Source of the DNA: Heligmosomoides polygyrus polygyrus
Lineage: Eukaryota; Nematoda; Chromadorea; Rhabditida; Heligmosomidae
Reading direction: 5' to 3'
NCBI GenBank assembly: GCA_947396885.1
Contig: OX377202.1
Coordinates: 70,218,643 to 70,282,642 of the forward strand
Length of the DNA: 64,000 nt
Of this stretch, positions 11,998 to 22,578 are shown piece after piece (within the stretch, counting starts at the first letter, position 1; every line of letters begins with the position of its first letter). The position numbers were made by a program, and so were the translations under genes. Under the pieces are notes generated by a model. That model searched no databases, was not told where the DNA came from, and saw only the letters and a program-made list of their open reading frames with translations.

Positions 11998-12245
11998 AGT
12001 GTTAGTGCGGTCGAAAGAGGTGTTGGCTATGTACCTCGTCACTCCGGTTCAAGGTTCTCGGTGAGGGTGCGGCCCAAGTCAACCAAGACTTCCATGCATC
12101 CGTGGCTAAAGTGAGAGTGTCTGTGAAGAATGAGGTCTCACTTATCTATCTGTTTATATGTGAATGATCGAACAGGCCAAATGCGCATTCAAGTTGACTC
12201 CACGACATCGCGTAGAAGTAGGTGGCGCATCTCGTGAATGATTAT
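11998..12245 (+). repeat. tRNA-derived SINE
   Basis: It runs from ttagtgcggtcgaaagaggt through a B-box-like ggttcaaggttctcgg to aaatgcgcattcaagttgac, acatcgcgtagaagtagg and tggcgcatctcg. The last blocks match the 3' half of the complete SINE at 60788-61075. The middle section is shortened and diverged. Confidence 0.65.
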
Positions 12246-12445
12246 CTAGCCCGAGCTCCATCCCTTCGTCTTTTAGGCCTATCTTATCCCGCCGCTCGAG
12301 CAATGGTATAACATAGGCCTTAAATATTATGAGCGCACTATGCAGAAAGGATTCTAACGGAGTATACAGCTTTGGCGGGCCTATTCTGTCTTAACTTGTG
12401 GAGGGTCAATTCGTTACGCACGACTTTTCTTTTATCTCAAAAATA

Positions 12446-12835
12446 TCAGGTTGGTCGGAAAGTCTTGACAGTGTATCATTTTTCCTCTTTATTTCTTTAT
12501 TCATCATACAGTGCAAATCAATCAAAGTTTATTATCCATTGTTGATCACCACAGTGGTTCAACTACTTGACAAGTCTGCGATTCTGTTCTCCCAGAACTG
12601 GCAAGACATGGAGTCGAAGAAGTTAGTGACCGCCCAGCTTATGTCTTCAGATCTTGTGAAACTTTTCTTAGCCAAAAAATTCTTTATAGAGCGGAAGAAG
12701 TGGTAATCTGAAGAGGCTATGGGGATTGAGAATGGTCACCAAGCCAACTCTTAAATTTTTTTTCTTTGGTAGGTCGCTTTAGCTATATGCGATCTGGAGT
12801 TATCATGAAGAAGGAGCACAGCAGGTCGCTCGTTA
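12446..12835 (-). pseudogene. mariner transposase relic, C-terminal half, with one terminal inverted repeat
   Basis: On the minus strand AVLLLHDNSRSHIA (second catalytic Asp, about 12800) is followed after a frameshift by IASSDYHFFRSIKNF (third Asp, about 12700), SEDISWAVTNFFDS and finally VVINNGYYFD (about 12540), the usual mariner C-terminus. A stop replaces the Trp before TTVVINNGYYFD. Beyond it, at about 12446-12472, caggttggtcggaaagtctt next to a TA is a good mariner terminal inverted repeat. Both visible catalytic Asp residues are kept. The N-terminal half expected upstream at higher coordinates is not on this strand; a mariner N-terminal piece there lies on the plus strand instead. Confidence 0.75.
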
Positions 12836-13074
12836 CAGCTGCTTTTCTCGAACAGCCCCTACGAGTTTCTGGGTACACCCAAGTGTTGTCGCAAGATACC
12901 AGGTGCCAGCCTCCGGATCCTCCTTGCCAGCTTCGAGAAACTCTTTCACTGTTTGGTGCATCCCGAATGAGGTTCTTCTTTGAAGACCGTGTTTCCTTTT
13001 GCGACAGAGCGAACCGGCGATTGACATTTTGATGGCAGTGGTGTCCTACCCCAATGATGTCTCCTGAAAGTTTC

Positions 13075-13235
13075 GAGAATATTTTACGAATCCAGTTTGA
13101 ATCATTGCAGTGCGCGAACGCTATAAGAATGCTTCTCAACCATGCGCAAGCGACGAGTTGGACAAACTTCATCATTGCTCAAGACGAAAAGTGGATCTCA
13201 AATCCATCATCATACGAAGAAATTGCACGATAGGC
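13075..13235 (+). pseudogene. mariner transposase relic, segment around first catalytic Asp, opposite orientation
   Basis: On the plus strand the frame reads ESLQCANAIRMLLNHAQ and then SWTNFIIAQDEKWI (13156-13197). The latter matches the mariner block normally written as a hydrophobic stretch plus GDEKW, with the first catalytic Asp. The match fades after WI and the frame stops near 13232. This piece faces the C-terminal half at 12446-12835 on the other strand, so either one element was internally inverted or two elements are juxtaposed. Confidence 0.5.
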
Positions 13236-13796
13236 AAAATTGCCTTATAAGTTCTCTTTGGTAGTTGGTGATAATGATGAAGATTTGCCGCTTCTCGAAT
13301 GACAGAAAAAGCAATGTGTAGGTTTCTTTTGAGAGGCAGATTTGCCAACGTGCTTCAAGCGAAAGGTTGGAACTAGAACGTTTCCTGTTTTTTGAAGGCT
13401 GGACACGTTTTTAGTCGTTGCTGAGTGACAAAGGCACCACGGCACCCTCCCAACAGTTTTGAGTATGACACGAGAGCATGGCGTGCAAACAACGCGGTTA
13501 ACTATGATTTTACTAGCTCCTAGTCTTTGCAGTTCAATTGTTCCACACTCCGTTTTATAGTTTGGAGTGATATTAACTCACTTTTGGGTCAGAACCAAGA
13601 TAAGTTACATGACAGCCCTCAACTCATTTGTTGCATTTTTCATAATTGTTTACAGATTATTGCTTTGCACACCGATTAAGTCGTATGGCTAAGTTCTGGC
13701 TTCCATATGAGAACCTTCGATGAAGAATTCCTGAGTGGAACTCTCCGTGCATCTGCAATTGCTAAAGAGCTCGCTTTTGTGAAGGCAATTTTACTA
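13236..13796. other. No recognisable gene
   Basis: A 66-codon minus-strand frame at 13245-13445 and AT-rich sequence to 13796. No other right-hand mariner terminus was found. Confidence 0.5.
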
Positions 13797-14348
13797 ACTA
13801 GTGGTACACACAAAATTCTGCGTGTTAAATTTTTTAACGAGTTTTTTTAAAGAAAATTTTTTACTAAATTTCCGGCAATTTGTTAAATTTCGCTAAAAAT
13901 AGAATCAGCTGCAAAACACTATTTCAAATGAAAAAAATTAAGGACAACCTTATACGTTTCAACTTCAAGAGGTCAACAGCAGCTGAAGTTTAAGGAATGT
14001 AACACATCAATGTAAAATAAGCCATCCAACATCTACAAACGCAGAAATATAAACAAACCTTCAGCAGCAACTTATCTACAGGCTGTGGAATAGGAACAGG
14101 TATGGAATTATCATTCAAGACGATCACCGACAAGGCATCTTAAAATGTGCAATCAGGCAAAACCCGGAGTTCTCCTCTATCCTAGTTCTTTTTGAAACGT
14201 TTTTTCTGACTGTTCTACGAGAAAGAAGAACCTGAAACCTTTTTTGTTTTTTGCCGGGACCGTGACCATCGTGCCACACGGTCCACACTGCCGAAAAGGT
14301 GTGACACGTCGTCAACGTGTCAACGTTCAGGGAACCGAATATTTGATA

Positions 14349-14535
14349 TTAGCGTTTTTCTAAAATTTTTAAAGTACGTCCTGCGGATGAAAACGTTCTC
14401 TCAGTTCCGAATTTTTCAGGTGGTGAGCGAAGGTATTCTGGGATAAGCAGGGATAGGTGAGGATAGGCATATCTTACGAGGAGACTAGACCAGTATCTTT
14501 GTGGATCCGTTGACATGCTTGGAGGATCGGCAAAG
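14349..14535 (-). pseudogene. hAT transposase C-terminal dimerisation domain (relic)
   Basis: On the minus strand the frame from about 14535 to a stop at 14349 includes DPQRYWSSLLVRYAYPHLS, then IPEYLRSPPEKFGTERTFSS and AGRTLKILEKR. This is the arrangement of the hAT C-terminal dimerisation region: a W motif with hydrophobic stretch, a YL-P block, the SER-FS-AG block and a basic end. The expected Ser before Glu-Arg is Thr here (GTERTFSSAG). Upstream coding sequence is interrupted by a SINE on the same strand (14558-14850), so the open frame that continues to 14885 is an accidental fusion with SINE sequence. No catalytic residues are visible. Confidence 0.65.
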
Positions 14536-14557
14536 AAATTTCTAGGACCAAAATGCA

Positions 14558-14850
14558 TTAAAGGATTAGGATGAAGAACGGTGTTACTCAATTCTTTTTG
14601 GGATGCACCACGCATTCTAACTCTACGGATATCGTGGAGGCGATTCGAATGTGTATTTGGCCACACAATGACTTGGCCAGCGGATGGACAAGTCAGCGCT
14701 TTAACCTTCTCAGAGAAGTTTGGTCCCAATTCTCCGACTCCAGAGGGGTGAAAAGCTTGGTTGCCCTGGGCGGAAAAGTCGAACCAGAAACCTGGTATCG
14801 GGTGTAAGCAACAGCCGACACCTAGTCCGACTGAGCTACACGCGCCTCCA
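14558..14850 (-). repeat. tRNA-derived SINE inserted in the hAT element
   Basis: On the minus strand it starts with ggcgcgtgtagctcagtcgg (A-box-like) near 14850, then a ggtttctggttcgactttt B-box-like block, continues with aagcgctgacttgtccatcc, ggccaagtcattgtg and ggatatcg, and ends near gggatgc/aaaaagaattgagtaac. The order agrees with the complete copy at 60788-61075. The insertion splits the hAT transposase region. Confidence 0.7.
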
Positions 14851-15134
14851 AGATGCATTGTTTCCGAAAATTGAAACAAATTCATGAAAACATGAAAATA
14901 TTCTTGCTGATTTCAATGGTTTTTTTTTCAGGAACAGTCCTAATCAGGAGGATCAGACCTGTAACATTAATGAAGGCTAAGGGTGAGCGTGATGAACTCA
15001 CTCAGGAAAATTCCGCTAAAAATTCTGTTACATTTCTAAAAACCTCTGTCAAGTCGTTAAGCCTGACTTTAACAAAAAATGCCGTTAATTCGTTAAATTC
15101 GTTAAGTCGTTAACTGTTAAATGTGCACCCCTGT

Positions 15135-15520
15135 ACTAACACAGAGCCTGGCGATGCTAGGTTGGCTGTTGCTGAAGCTGCCGTCGCCTGTTCCTGCTGA
15201 GAGTTCCATTTTTCTTTAGAAGGCCGCCTAAATACATAATTGAGCGTTTTCCCAACTGTAAGCCTCCAGGTTTGTATGGAGCAAGGTAAAATACTAGGTC
15301 GTTGCATATGAAATAGCGGATATTACTACCCCAATTTCTGGCCAATTTTTCGTGGCTATGTATGCACCCGTTTCAGGCACAAGCGCAGAGCTCCTGCTCT
15401 CTTACCATTTACACAGCTTTTGTGACATAATTGCCTCTTGCCGGATTTTTGACGTCGTTTTACAGAATCAACGTGATATTGCTCTAATTATACGAATGGA
15501 AGAGTGGATATACCATCTCG
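15135..15520. other. No recognisable gene
   Basis: Short interval between the hAT end and the next mariner relic; no feature seen. Confidence 0.5.
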
Positions 15521-15850
15521 TCCGCAGCTCGTAACATCAGCGCTGCATTTGGTGAGGATTTCGCTAAGGAACGCGCAATTCGTCGCTGGTTCGAAAGCTT
15601 TCGATCTGGACATGAAAGTCTCGAAGGTGAAGACCGAGTTAATAGGCTGCCATTAACGACGACCAACTCAACGCCATGGTGGATGCGGAAAAGTATGGAA
15701 TTTGGATTAATGGATCCCGCACGAAATGACCGCCGGGCAGATCCGGAAGTGCCTGGACACCTGTGCTTCGTTGAAGCTGCGCAAAGGGAGCCTTTTGTGG
15801 ACAGGATCGTGCCATGCGACGAAGAGGGACTCTGCCACATTCAGCATAAT
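15521..15850 (+). pseudogene. mariner transposase relic, N-terminal helix-turn-helix region
   Basis: On the plus strand the frame from 15521 encodes SAARNISAAFGEDFAKERAI, then RRWFESFRSGHESLEGED, the first helix-turn-helix of mariner transposases (pattern RxWFxxFRSG). Farther on in the same frame comes EPFVDRIVPCDEEGL (about 15790-15835), corresponding to the FLDRIVTGDEKW block with the first catalytic Asp. The distance between the two blocks is shorter than in full-length proteins, so the linker and second HTH are largely lost. The catalytic domain after this point is missing. The frame stays open to 15997, which is unusual for so degraded a copy. Confidence 0.75.
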
Positions 15851-18185
15851 CTCGGAGTTGTTCCTTTCCGATCCCCATTTCTCAAGCATTTTAATCGTCA
15901 TGTGAAGAATGAAAAATTCAGCAACCAAAATGATGTGACCAAGATGAAAATGACTTCTAACGCTCCATTAATTCTCGTAGATTTTTATTCGTGTTGATTT
16001 TTTAAAGTTTTTCCCTATGCCAAACGCTGAACGTAGAAAGATTCTACAATGCCTATCGCAACGAAAAATAAAAGAAAATTGGTATCTTCCCTCAAGAGGC
16101 TGTCATTCGTTAAGAAAGCTTCGGCACCATTTACTTTAGCTATGAACTGTGGGGCAATTCTTCCAACCTCAAAAGCTTTAGTTAATGTATTAGGCAAACA
16201 GCCGCCTTTGCTATGCCCTGCTACTACTGTTGTTTCAGATTTTTGTGCTATTTATTCCAAAGACTTTCCTCTGTTCGGGAGAATTGGTCACTTCCTTTCA
16301 AAATTTTATGAGGAAGTTGAGGGTTGTAAGGGTTTACTCACTTACGCACTACGTTGGTAGTGTCTTAAGTGGGCAAACAGTTGCAGTCTGACATAGCTAG
16401 TAGCACAGTTGTATCACAGCCTTCTGAAACTGTTTCAGTGGGCAGAACGGAGGAGAAGTACCGACACAAACTCGACTTTCAACACGCTTTTCAGACTGCT
16501 CTCATAAGTTTCTTTATGAGACTGGAGTCTAGGTCTAGGGATCAGGATTAGCAGTAGACAGCCTAACTCCTGCGACACCAAGAGGCAGTAGCGAGTAGAG
16601 AAAAATTTGGGGGGCGCCAGAGAAAACATCCTGTCTGGGAATTTCATTAGAGGCCATTGTTTTGAGTGGCGCCCCTTTTTAATAACCGCTCACTTGCCAG
16701 CTCTCCTCGTCTCTGTTTGCCCACTCGGTATATCTCTACTCCGAGCAGCCAACAATCCTCGCGGACCCGGCGCTCTGCCGGGGCCCACCGAGGCCGGTTC
16801 GAGCGTGTACGCGGATTATCACAGCCCTCCTGGGAGCCGGCCGGGTTATCTATGAGTCTACCTTGTTTGGCGTTTGCCACCTCGCGTGACTGATGGCTAC
16901 GGAGATTTCCTTTCCAGGGCTTCGACTTTACGAATTCCGTAAACAGATGCCTTTTTAAATTGGCTGCCTTGGAAAATCCCTGCAAACAAGTAACTAAGCA
17001 CTTTGGAACGATGTAAAGCGAAAGAAGGCCAATCTGCTTTAAGAAGCGCAAAAAGCAAGATGGACTTGTTTTGGCTCACAAATAGAAGATTTTTTGGTTC
17101 CATGAAGTGAATGAAACCGAATTTGCAGTCCAAACCTACAATTCCCGCAATTTTCTTGTTACGTGCTGAGAGTAGCGATGCATTTCTAGAAAAATACTTG
17201 AAAATACCTTCAAGTGTTTGCCAGCTCCGTAGCGAGACGAGAAGCAATCGAGTTATTCCGTCACAATAACTCCAAAAGAGAGGATCATAGCCCGCTAGCA
17301 AAGAGTTCTGGAGTTCAACACAACGTGCGCTCAGAAAACCGTTAAGGCATATGAGACCTGTTGTTTTTCCTCGAGCGTTCTATTGTGTTTCTTCCTAAGC
17401 CTCCGTTTTTGTACACCCGCAGAAGACTTCTTCAGAGCTGGAAAGAGCCACTTTGAGACACATTATGCATTGCGCCTCGTCATTATGTAAGTAATCCCTC
17501 CTTGCACTGGTTCTAGGAGTGCAGGGCGAGAGGGAAGTCTCAGCAGCAGATTCACGGGGAATTAGAGATGTAAAAGCCGTTGCAGTCCACCTTTCTCGCT
17601 CCGCAAGAGTGCGTTTCTGTTTACAATGCGCAACGAGCTGTCAAATAGATCCTACTCATAGCTGGCGTGAACCTGCGTTTACTCTGTTTGAAAGAGAGTT
17701 GGGCAAACATCAGTTCGACGCATCCAGGTTACTTTACATGCCAGTTCTACTCCAGGCAACAAGCGCCCACTGCTCCTATGTTCTTGGAAGAGCGATTTCT
17801 GCGCAAGGTGGGCTGCTTGAAGAGGCAATTGTTGACGAAATCGCCCTTGCACACACCCTTCTGCTCCTCACTGGGAACTCTCGCCGTAGTCTTCCATTCT
17901 CGTTGACACGCAATCCCGCTCCCCCTGTATGAGAGCACTCCTTATTCGGCAAAGCGTGCTCTGATTATAAAGCAGGAAAGCGCAGCAGTTTCGACATCTC
18001 TTTCCTGTCCTTTTAAGCTGGAATATATGAGGTGGAGTGCAAAACTCCTCGTTGGTCAATCCTTGTTTGGAATTCGGATGCGCCACGCGCTCCATTTGCA
18101 CAAGATCTTGCGCTATCAATGATATTAGGTTGTCTCAGTCCCCTCTCTAAGTCCCCCCGTTTTTTTCAGCGATCCATTGCGGATT
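15851..18185. other. No recognisable gene
   Basis: Contains unassigned frames at 16049-16360 (103 codons, basic N-terminus, stop after YALRW) and 17519-17932 (137 codons). I recognise no domain in either. A GC-rich patch at 16730-16900 includes ggccggttcgagcgtgtacg, weakly B-box-like. Confidence 0.45.
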
Positions 18186-18510
18186 TAGTTTACCAAAACT
18201 CCTGCTCTATGGTTGGACTTTTTTGCTTTGTGTTATATGTCGTTCGAAAGAGGTTTTGCTCTATAAGAATTTGTGTCGCGTTTATTGGTTCATGCTGATT
18301 TCTGTCGAATATCAACAACTGAACAAGGAGGAGGAGTTGTTAGCGAAGATGATTTTTCTCTTTTTGGAATTTTGTTGATATTCCATAGAAATCAGCATAA
18401 GCCAACAAATGCGACACAAATTCTTATTAAGCAAAACATCCTCTTCCGAATGACATATAACACCAAGCACAAAAGTCCAACCCAGAGCAGGTGCTGTCGG
18501 TAAATTTCGG
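18186..18510. repeat. Inverted-repeat element, arms about 135 bp
   Basis: The left arm (18186-18323) and right arm (18377-18510) are reverse complements at roughly 85 percent by eye. Shared blocks include ctgctct-ggttggactttt, gtgttatatgtc, aagaatttgtgtcgc and atgctgatttct. The loop is about 50 bp. The layout is that of a foldback MITE. I see no clear target duplication. Confidence 0.75.
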
Positions 18511-18911
18511 ACGGAAAAGCCGGACGTTCCAATTTGATGACCTAAAAATCAAAGGACAAATGAGCAAATAGCGCAAACAAGCATTCTTGTAGTACAGAAC
18601 ATTGTCTTCCAAACTCTATAAAAAACTGCGCAAAAATTCCAAGCCTACGCGGAGAGAAGCGACTGCGCAGATGGCCGCTTTTTCACTTTTTCACTTTCCA
18701 CCTTAATGACCTAAAAATTGACAAAATTCAGAATGAAAAAAATGCAATACATGTTCTGATAGAGCACATCATTCTCTTTTGAAAGCTGTATGGCGCTGTG
18801 CCGGCGGAATTCGCAATAAATCGTTGAAAAAAAAACGGCGGGGACTTATGGGATAATACTTGGTTCCTAGAACATGTGGTCAGCCCCTGATCACCTTAGT
18901 GCCCAGCCGTG

Positions 18912-18945
18912 TTTTTATTTATTTATTTATTTATTTATTTATTTT
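18912..18945. repeat. (TTTA)n microsatellite
   Basis: About eight TTTA units. It is the reverse complement of the (TAAA)n type tails at 3033 and 56655, and could be the 3' tail of a minus-strand retroelement, though no body is recognisable. Confidence 0.9.
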
Positions 18946-18983
18946 ATTATTGTGTTTGCTTTTTTATATTTCGCTTTCGCCAG

Positions 18984-19093
18984 ACCAGTGGAATGCTGGG
19001 TCGGTTCGTCGTGAAACAATCCTTGAGCTGATTCGTGGAGCAAATGAGACTGATGGCGAAAGCCAATGGTATCGTATTATATATAAGCAGCAA
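18984..19093 (+). CDS. Candidate internal exon (unrecognised host gene)
   Basis: A polypyrimidine stretch ending tttcgctttcgccag (to 18983) is followed by an open frame encoding DQWNAGSVRRETILELIRG and then ANETDGESQWYRIIYKQQ, ending in a strong 5' splice site, caa/gtaaga, at 19093/19094. The amphipathic, protein-like composition and flanking splice signals make it the best exon candidate in the window. I do not recognise the family. Neighbouring exons are not evident, and the next feature downstream is a LINE relic. It might be part of a mobile element or chance. Confidence 0.3.
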
Positions 19094-19599
19094 GTAAGAC
19101 GTGTATTCATGTATTCATTGCTTCTTTAACGTTACTCTGATAAACGTCCATTATTTCCCTATGATATGTATCTGACGCTAGGAGCTTTCGTGCTCTAAAA
19201 ATGTTCATGTTTGCTCAAACTAGGATTTTCATTCAGTTATGTAGACTTGAAAAAAAAAACAACTAAACCACAACAAGTGTGTATCCAGCGGTTATGTATT
19301 GAAGGCATCAACATGCTCACCCAGCACGACAAATAGCAATTCTAAAACTTTAGGCAAGTGCAACATTTCATAGTTTCTTTTACTGGATATGATAGCAACA
19401 AAAGCCATTGTGAAATGTTCCACCTGCTGCTAGATCCTTCAATTTTTCTGTTGTTTGAAAGAGCCTGTTTGAAGAAAAAATATTTTACTTTGGGAGAAGA
19501 CTCCTTTTCTTTCTCCTGCTCATTGCCTACAACGTTTGTAAAGAAAATTGCACCCACTGTGGTGCAACCGCTTTCTTACATATATGTACATATAATCAA

Positions 19600-20835
19600 T
19601 CCCTTACGTGGGATGAGGTTCCAAAAAAGTGGAAGCACTCGTTTGTGACACCACTGCTGAAGAAGATGCCGGCTATCGACGCGGGAAACTATAGGCTTGT
19701 GACCATCACACCATTTTTCTGTCGAATTTTTGAAAAAGTTCTGGGGGACCATATCACGTGTCATCTACTGCGAAATAGTGCCATCCCGCCAAGTCAGCAG
19801 TCATGTCTGGCCGTTCTGGGCAATCAAATATGTTGGAAAGCCTTATTGACTGGACTGAGATCATGGATAATAAGAAAGCTTGTGATGTGATGTAAATACT
19901 ATGATTTTTCAAAGCCCCTCGGTAGAGTAAGCAACTCTAGGTTGGTGTATAAGGTGGCAAAACCAGGCGTACATCCTGTTATTTGTAAATGGTTTAAGAA
20001 CTTTCTTGAGGAAAGAGCTTTTCAAGTGAAAATTGGTGGAAGTCTTTAATCCATTTAATCCAGCCGAGTATTTAGAAGCTGAGTGCCGCAGGGTGGACTG
20101 CTGTCACCCCTTCCTTTTATTACAACGGATATCCCGTCATTGTTTGAAAAAAGTGGGGTGGTAATACAAGAATTTATTGATGCCACTGCCACTGCCACTG
20201 GAGAAAACTGTCGTATAAAGGGGTAGTTACAGCAAGATCGCGCAGCTCTGCAGTTCGGATCAGATCTCCCACCCATTTGGTCCCTGCAATGGCAATTGCC
20301 ACTAGCACTGGAGAAAACTGAGTTCATGAGGTTAGGAAAGTTTGATTGTTCCATGAATATTGTGGATATACAGCAGGTGAACACTGTATATTTAGGGTTG
20401 CATGTGTAAGAGATTTGGGCTTCCACTATAGTGATAAATTGGATTTTGGAGAGCATTGTAGTTCAAATAGCAGGAGTCCGCTATATAAAACATCAAATTT
20501 TTAAGGCTTTGAGCACAAGAAACAAAGATATGCTGTTGAAAGCACTTAAGACGTATGCTAGGCCAATAGTAGAGAGTGCGAGAACAGTGGTTTCTCCGCA
20601 TAGGAAGAAATACATTGAGCAAATTGAGAAGGAGCAAAATAACTTCACTAGGAAACCGGTGACTTTTCATATTCTGGTGCACCTAGAGCACAAATAAGAA
20701 ATAAGTATCTACGTTTGAGTACACTGCAGCCTCGTTGTAGGGTCAGCGATGTATGTGTCGTATTCAAAATGCTGGCTGGGATCATAAACAGTGATGTTTC
20801 AGAATTCTTTTCAATGCTTCCTTCAACAACTAGTT
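19600..20835 (+). pseudogene. CR1/Jockey-type LINE reverse transcriptase (heavily decayed)
   Basis: Plus-strand fragments in the right order for an ORF2 reverse transcriptase: VPKKWKHSFVTPLLKK and NYRLVTITPFFCRIFEKVL (about 19615-19745, the NYRP block), DHITCHLL, then after frameshifts KWFKNFLEERAFQVKIGG (about 19990-20040), VPQGGLLSPLPFITTDIPSL (about 20080-20145), KTYARPIVESA and SPHRKKYIEQIEKEQNNFTR (about 20550-20655), and SDVSEFFSMLPSTTS at the end. The YADD-type catalytic box is not found; the stretch where it belongs contains a short duplication of tgccactgccactg. Several frameshifts and stops make it dead. It belongs to the same broad group as the copy at 52206-55245 but is clearly a different, older subfamily. 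Confidence 0.75.
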
Positions 20836-21032
20836 GATAGGTGAGACTGCTAGGAGGATATCGGGGGTGCTCTGTTCGGTCAAACAGCGCCGGTGGTGTA
20901 AAGGCCTTCGCACACTTCTGCGGCAAAGCGGCACACGGCAGGCAGTAAAACTGCCTCGTGGGCGGCAAAGCTGCCGCGTAGGAGGCATTCATACTCAGCT
21001 TTGCCACCATACTCCATCCCCAGTGCGGTTTC

Positions 21033-21063
21033 ATTATCATCATCATCATCATCATCATCACAT
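21033..21063 (+). repeat. (CAT)n microsatellite
   Basis: About nine CAT units with one interruption, inside the MITE. Confidence 0.9.
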
Positions 21064-21193
21064 CACTATCAGTCCCCATGGCAAAGCGACTGCAGCGGCA
21101 ATAGCGGCTTGAGTAATCAATGCTACAGCCGCGTGGGTGGAACATCAACTGCTAGCTCTGCGTCTCTGCCCTATACTTATGGATACTGATAGG

Positions 21194-22534
21194 CGGGATG
21201 TGCGGAATTTCCGTTTCCGTGTTTCAAATTCCGGTTTCCGATCATTTTGGGCTCTTCCGTTCCGTTCCGTGTTCCGCATGTTTTGCGCCGGAAGGCGGAA
21301 ACGGAAATTCCACTCTAGTTTTCCATTGAACACAGCAGTCAAATAAAAAAGGCCCTTCAACACAGCGTATCAGTTGAAAAGAGTTCTCCTTCACATAATT
21401 GTGAGAGAAATACTGTTAGGCAACTCTAGTATTAATATTCTTGAAATTGGTTCGATTACCAAAGAAAGCACTCAAAAAATGACAACGGCTGGGTGCAGGG
21501 CAAAATTAATGTGCCACAAAGGCTACGTATGCACTGTATACTAAGAAAATGCACTTAACATTTGAATGATCGTAAAATTCTTGATGTGAATTTGTGCATT
21601 TCAATTTTTAATTTTGGGTGTGATATTCATCCATTTGGAGTTATTCGATTCATTTTCTAATGAAGCATCACGAATATCTACCATGAGCTGTTATTTTGAC
21701 TGACTATGGTGACTTATTGAACTCTGACGCAAAACTATTGCTTCGAGAACCATCTAGGAACTGTCCTGCTGTGTCATCTTGGGCGTAGGATTTCTAGGCT
21801 GGCACAGACTGAATATTCCTGTGGAAGTGCGGACCCACCATGACTAATCAGTCATCCAGTTATCATCTTAGATCCCAGAATGAATTATGAGTGCTGCTGT
21901 TGGTGATTACAATGTAACTGCTAATGTTGAATATGCAGATATCTGTGCAGTCACCACGTCATCCATGATGCCACTGGCTTCTAAAAGTGTTCAGAGGAAT
22001 TTTTTCGTGGTCGGAAAATGGTCTAGGTGACTACTCTAGTTTTAGGCTTCACCCGAGTCAGTTTTTTTTTAAATGTGGGTCTGTATGAAACCTCAAGTGA
22101 TTAAGTCGGTTTAGTCTACCGGTCAAAAAATACAGCATCAAAAAGTAAGCGAAAAACGTCGCAGGAACTAGGTATGGAAAGACTGCATGCTGAAATAGTG
22201 AGAAATAGTGAAATAAGCCCTGAATTTGTTTTTGTTTATTGCTCAGCCATATCTAAAAGTCACCATAGCAGTATTATGAATTCGTGCTTTGTTATGTTAT
22301 GTTAAGATGAGGATGAGGATTAATCTGTGGAAGATTCTGCTGCTCGCTAAGTTCTGAGCAGGAAAAGGTGCAATAGAAGCCGCTTCTGACGCCGTTTCAG
22401 ATGCAATTTTTGAAAAAAATGGCGAACATGTGTTCCGTTTCCGCGTTTCGTATTCCGGTTTCCGGCCATTTTTGAGCGTTTCCGTTCCGTCTTTCGTCTT
22501 CCGCTTTTTCCAGAAAAATTTCCACACATCCCTG
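21194..22534. mobile_element. hAT-like non-autonomous transposon with perfect 8-bp target duplication
   Basis: The element begins cgggatgtgcggaatttccg and ends, as reverse complement, cagggatgtgtggaaatttt. It is flanked by identical octamers ctgatagg at 21186-21193 and 22535-22542. An 8-bp duplication and CAGGGNTGTG-type ends are hAT characteristics. Subterminal regions on both sides are rich in ttccgtttccg motifs. The 1341-bp interior holds no recognisable transposase. Confidence 0.8.
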
Positions 22535-22578
22535 CTGATAGGGCTGCCGCGTTGCCGCAAAAGTGTGCGAAGGCCTTA

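Larger units (their letters stand above)
13797..15134 (-). mobile_element. hAT-type DNA transposon (degenerate) carrying a SINE insertion
   Basis: The right end reads ttaactgttaaatgtgcacc then cctg (to 15134), matching the CAGGGGTGTGC-type ends of the two cleaner hAT-like elements at 32158-33953 and 41309-43125. The left end near 13797 (tagtggtacacac) is degenerate. Both ends are AT-rich with repeated gttaa/ttaac motifs. The sequence tactaac flanks both ends, consistent with an 8-bp target duplication that has decayed or shifted by one base. A hAT transposase C-terminus inside (14349-14535, minus strand) independently supports the superfamily. Confidence 0.6.

Noticed and set aside
14571..14885. 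A 178-codon minus-strand gene (14349-14885).
   Set aside because: Only its last about 60 codons are protein-like (hAT); the rest is SINE sequence that happens to stay open.
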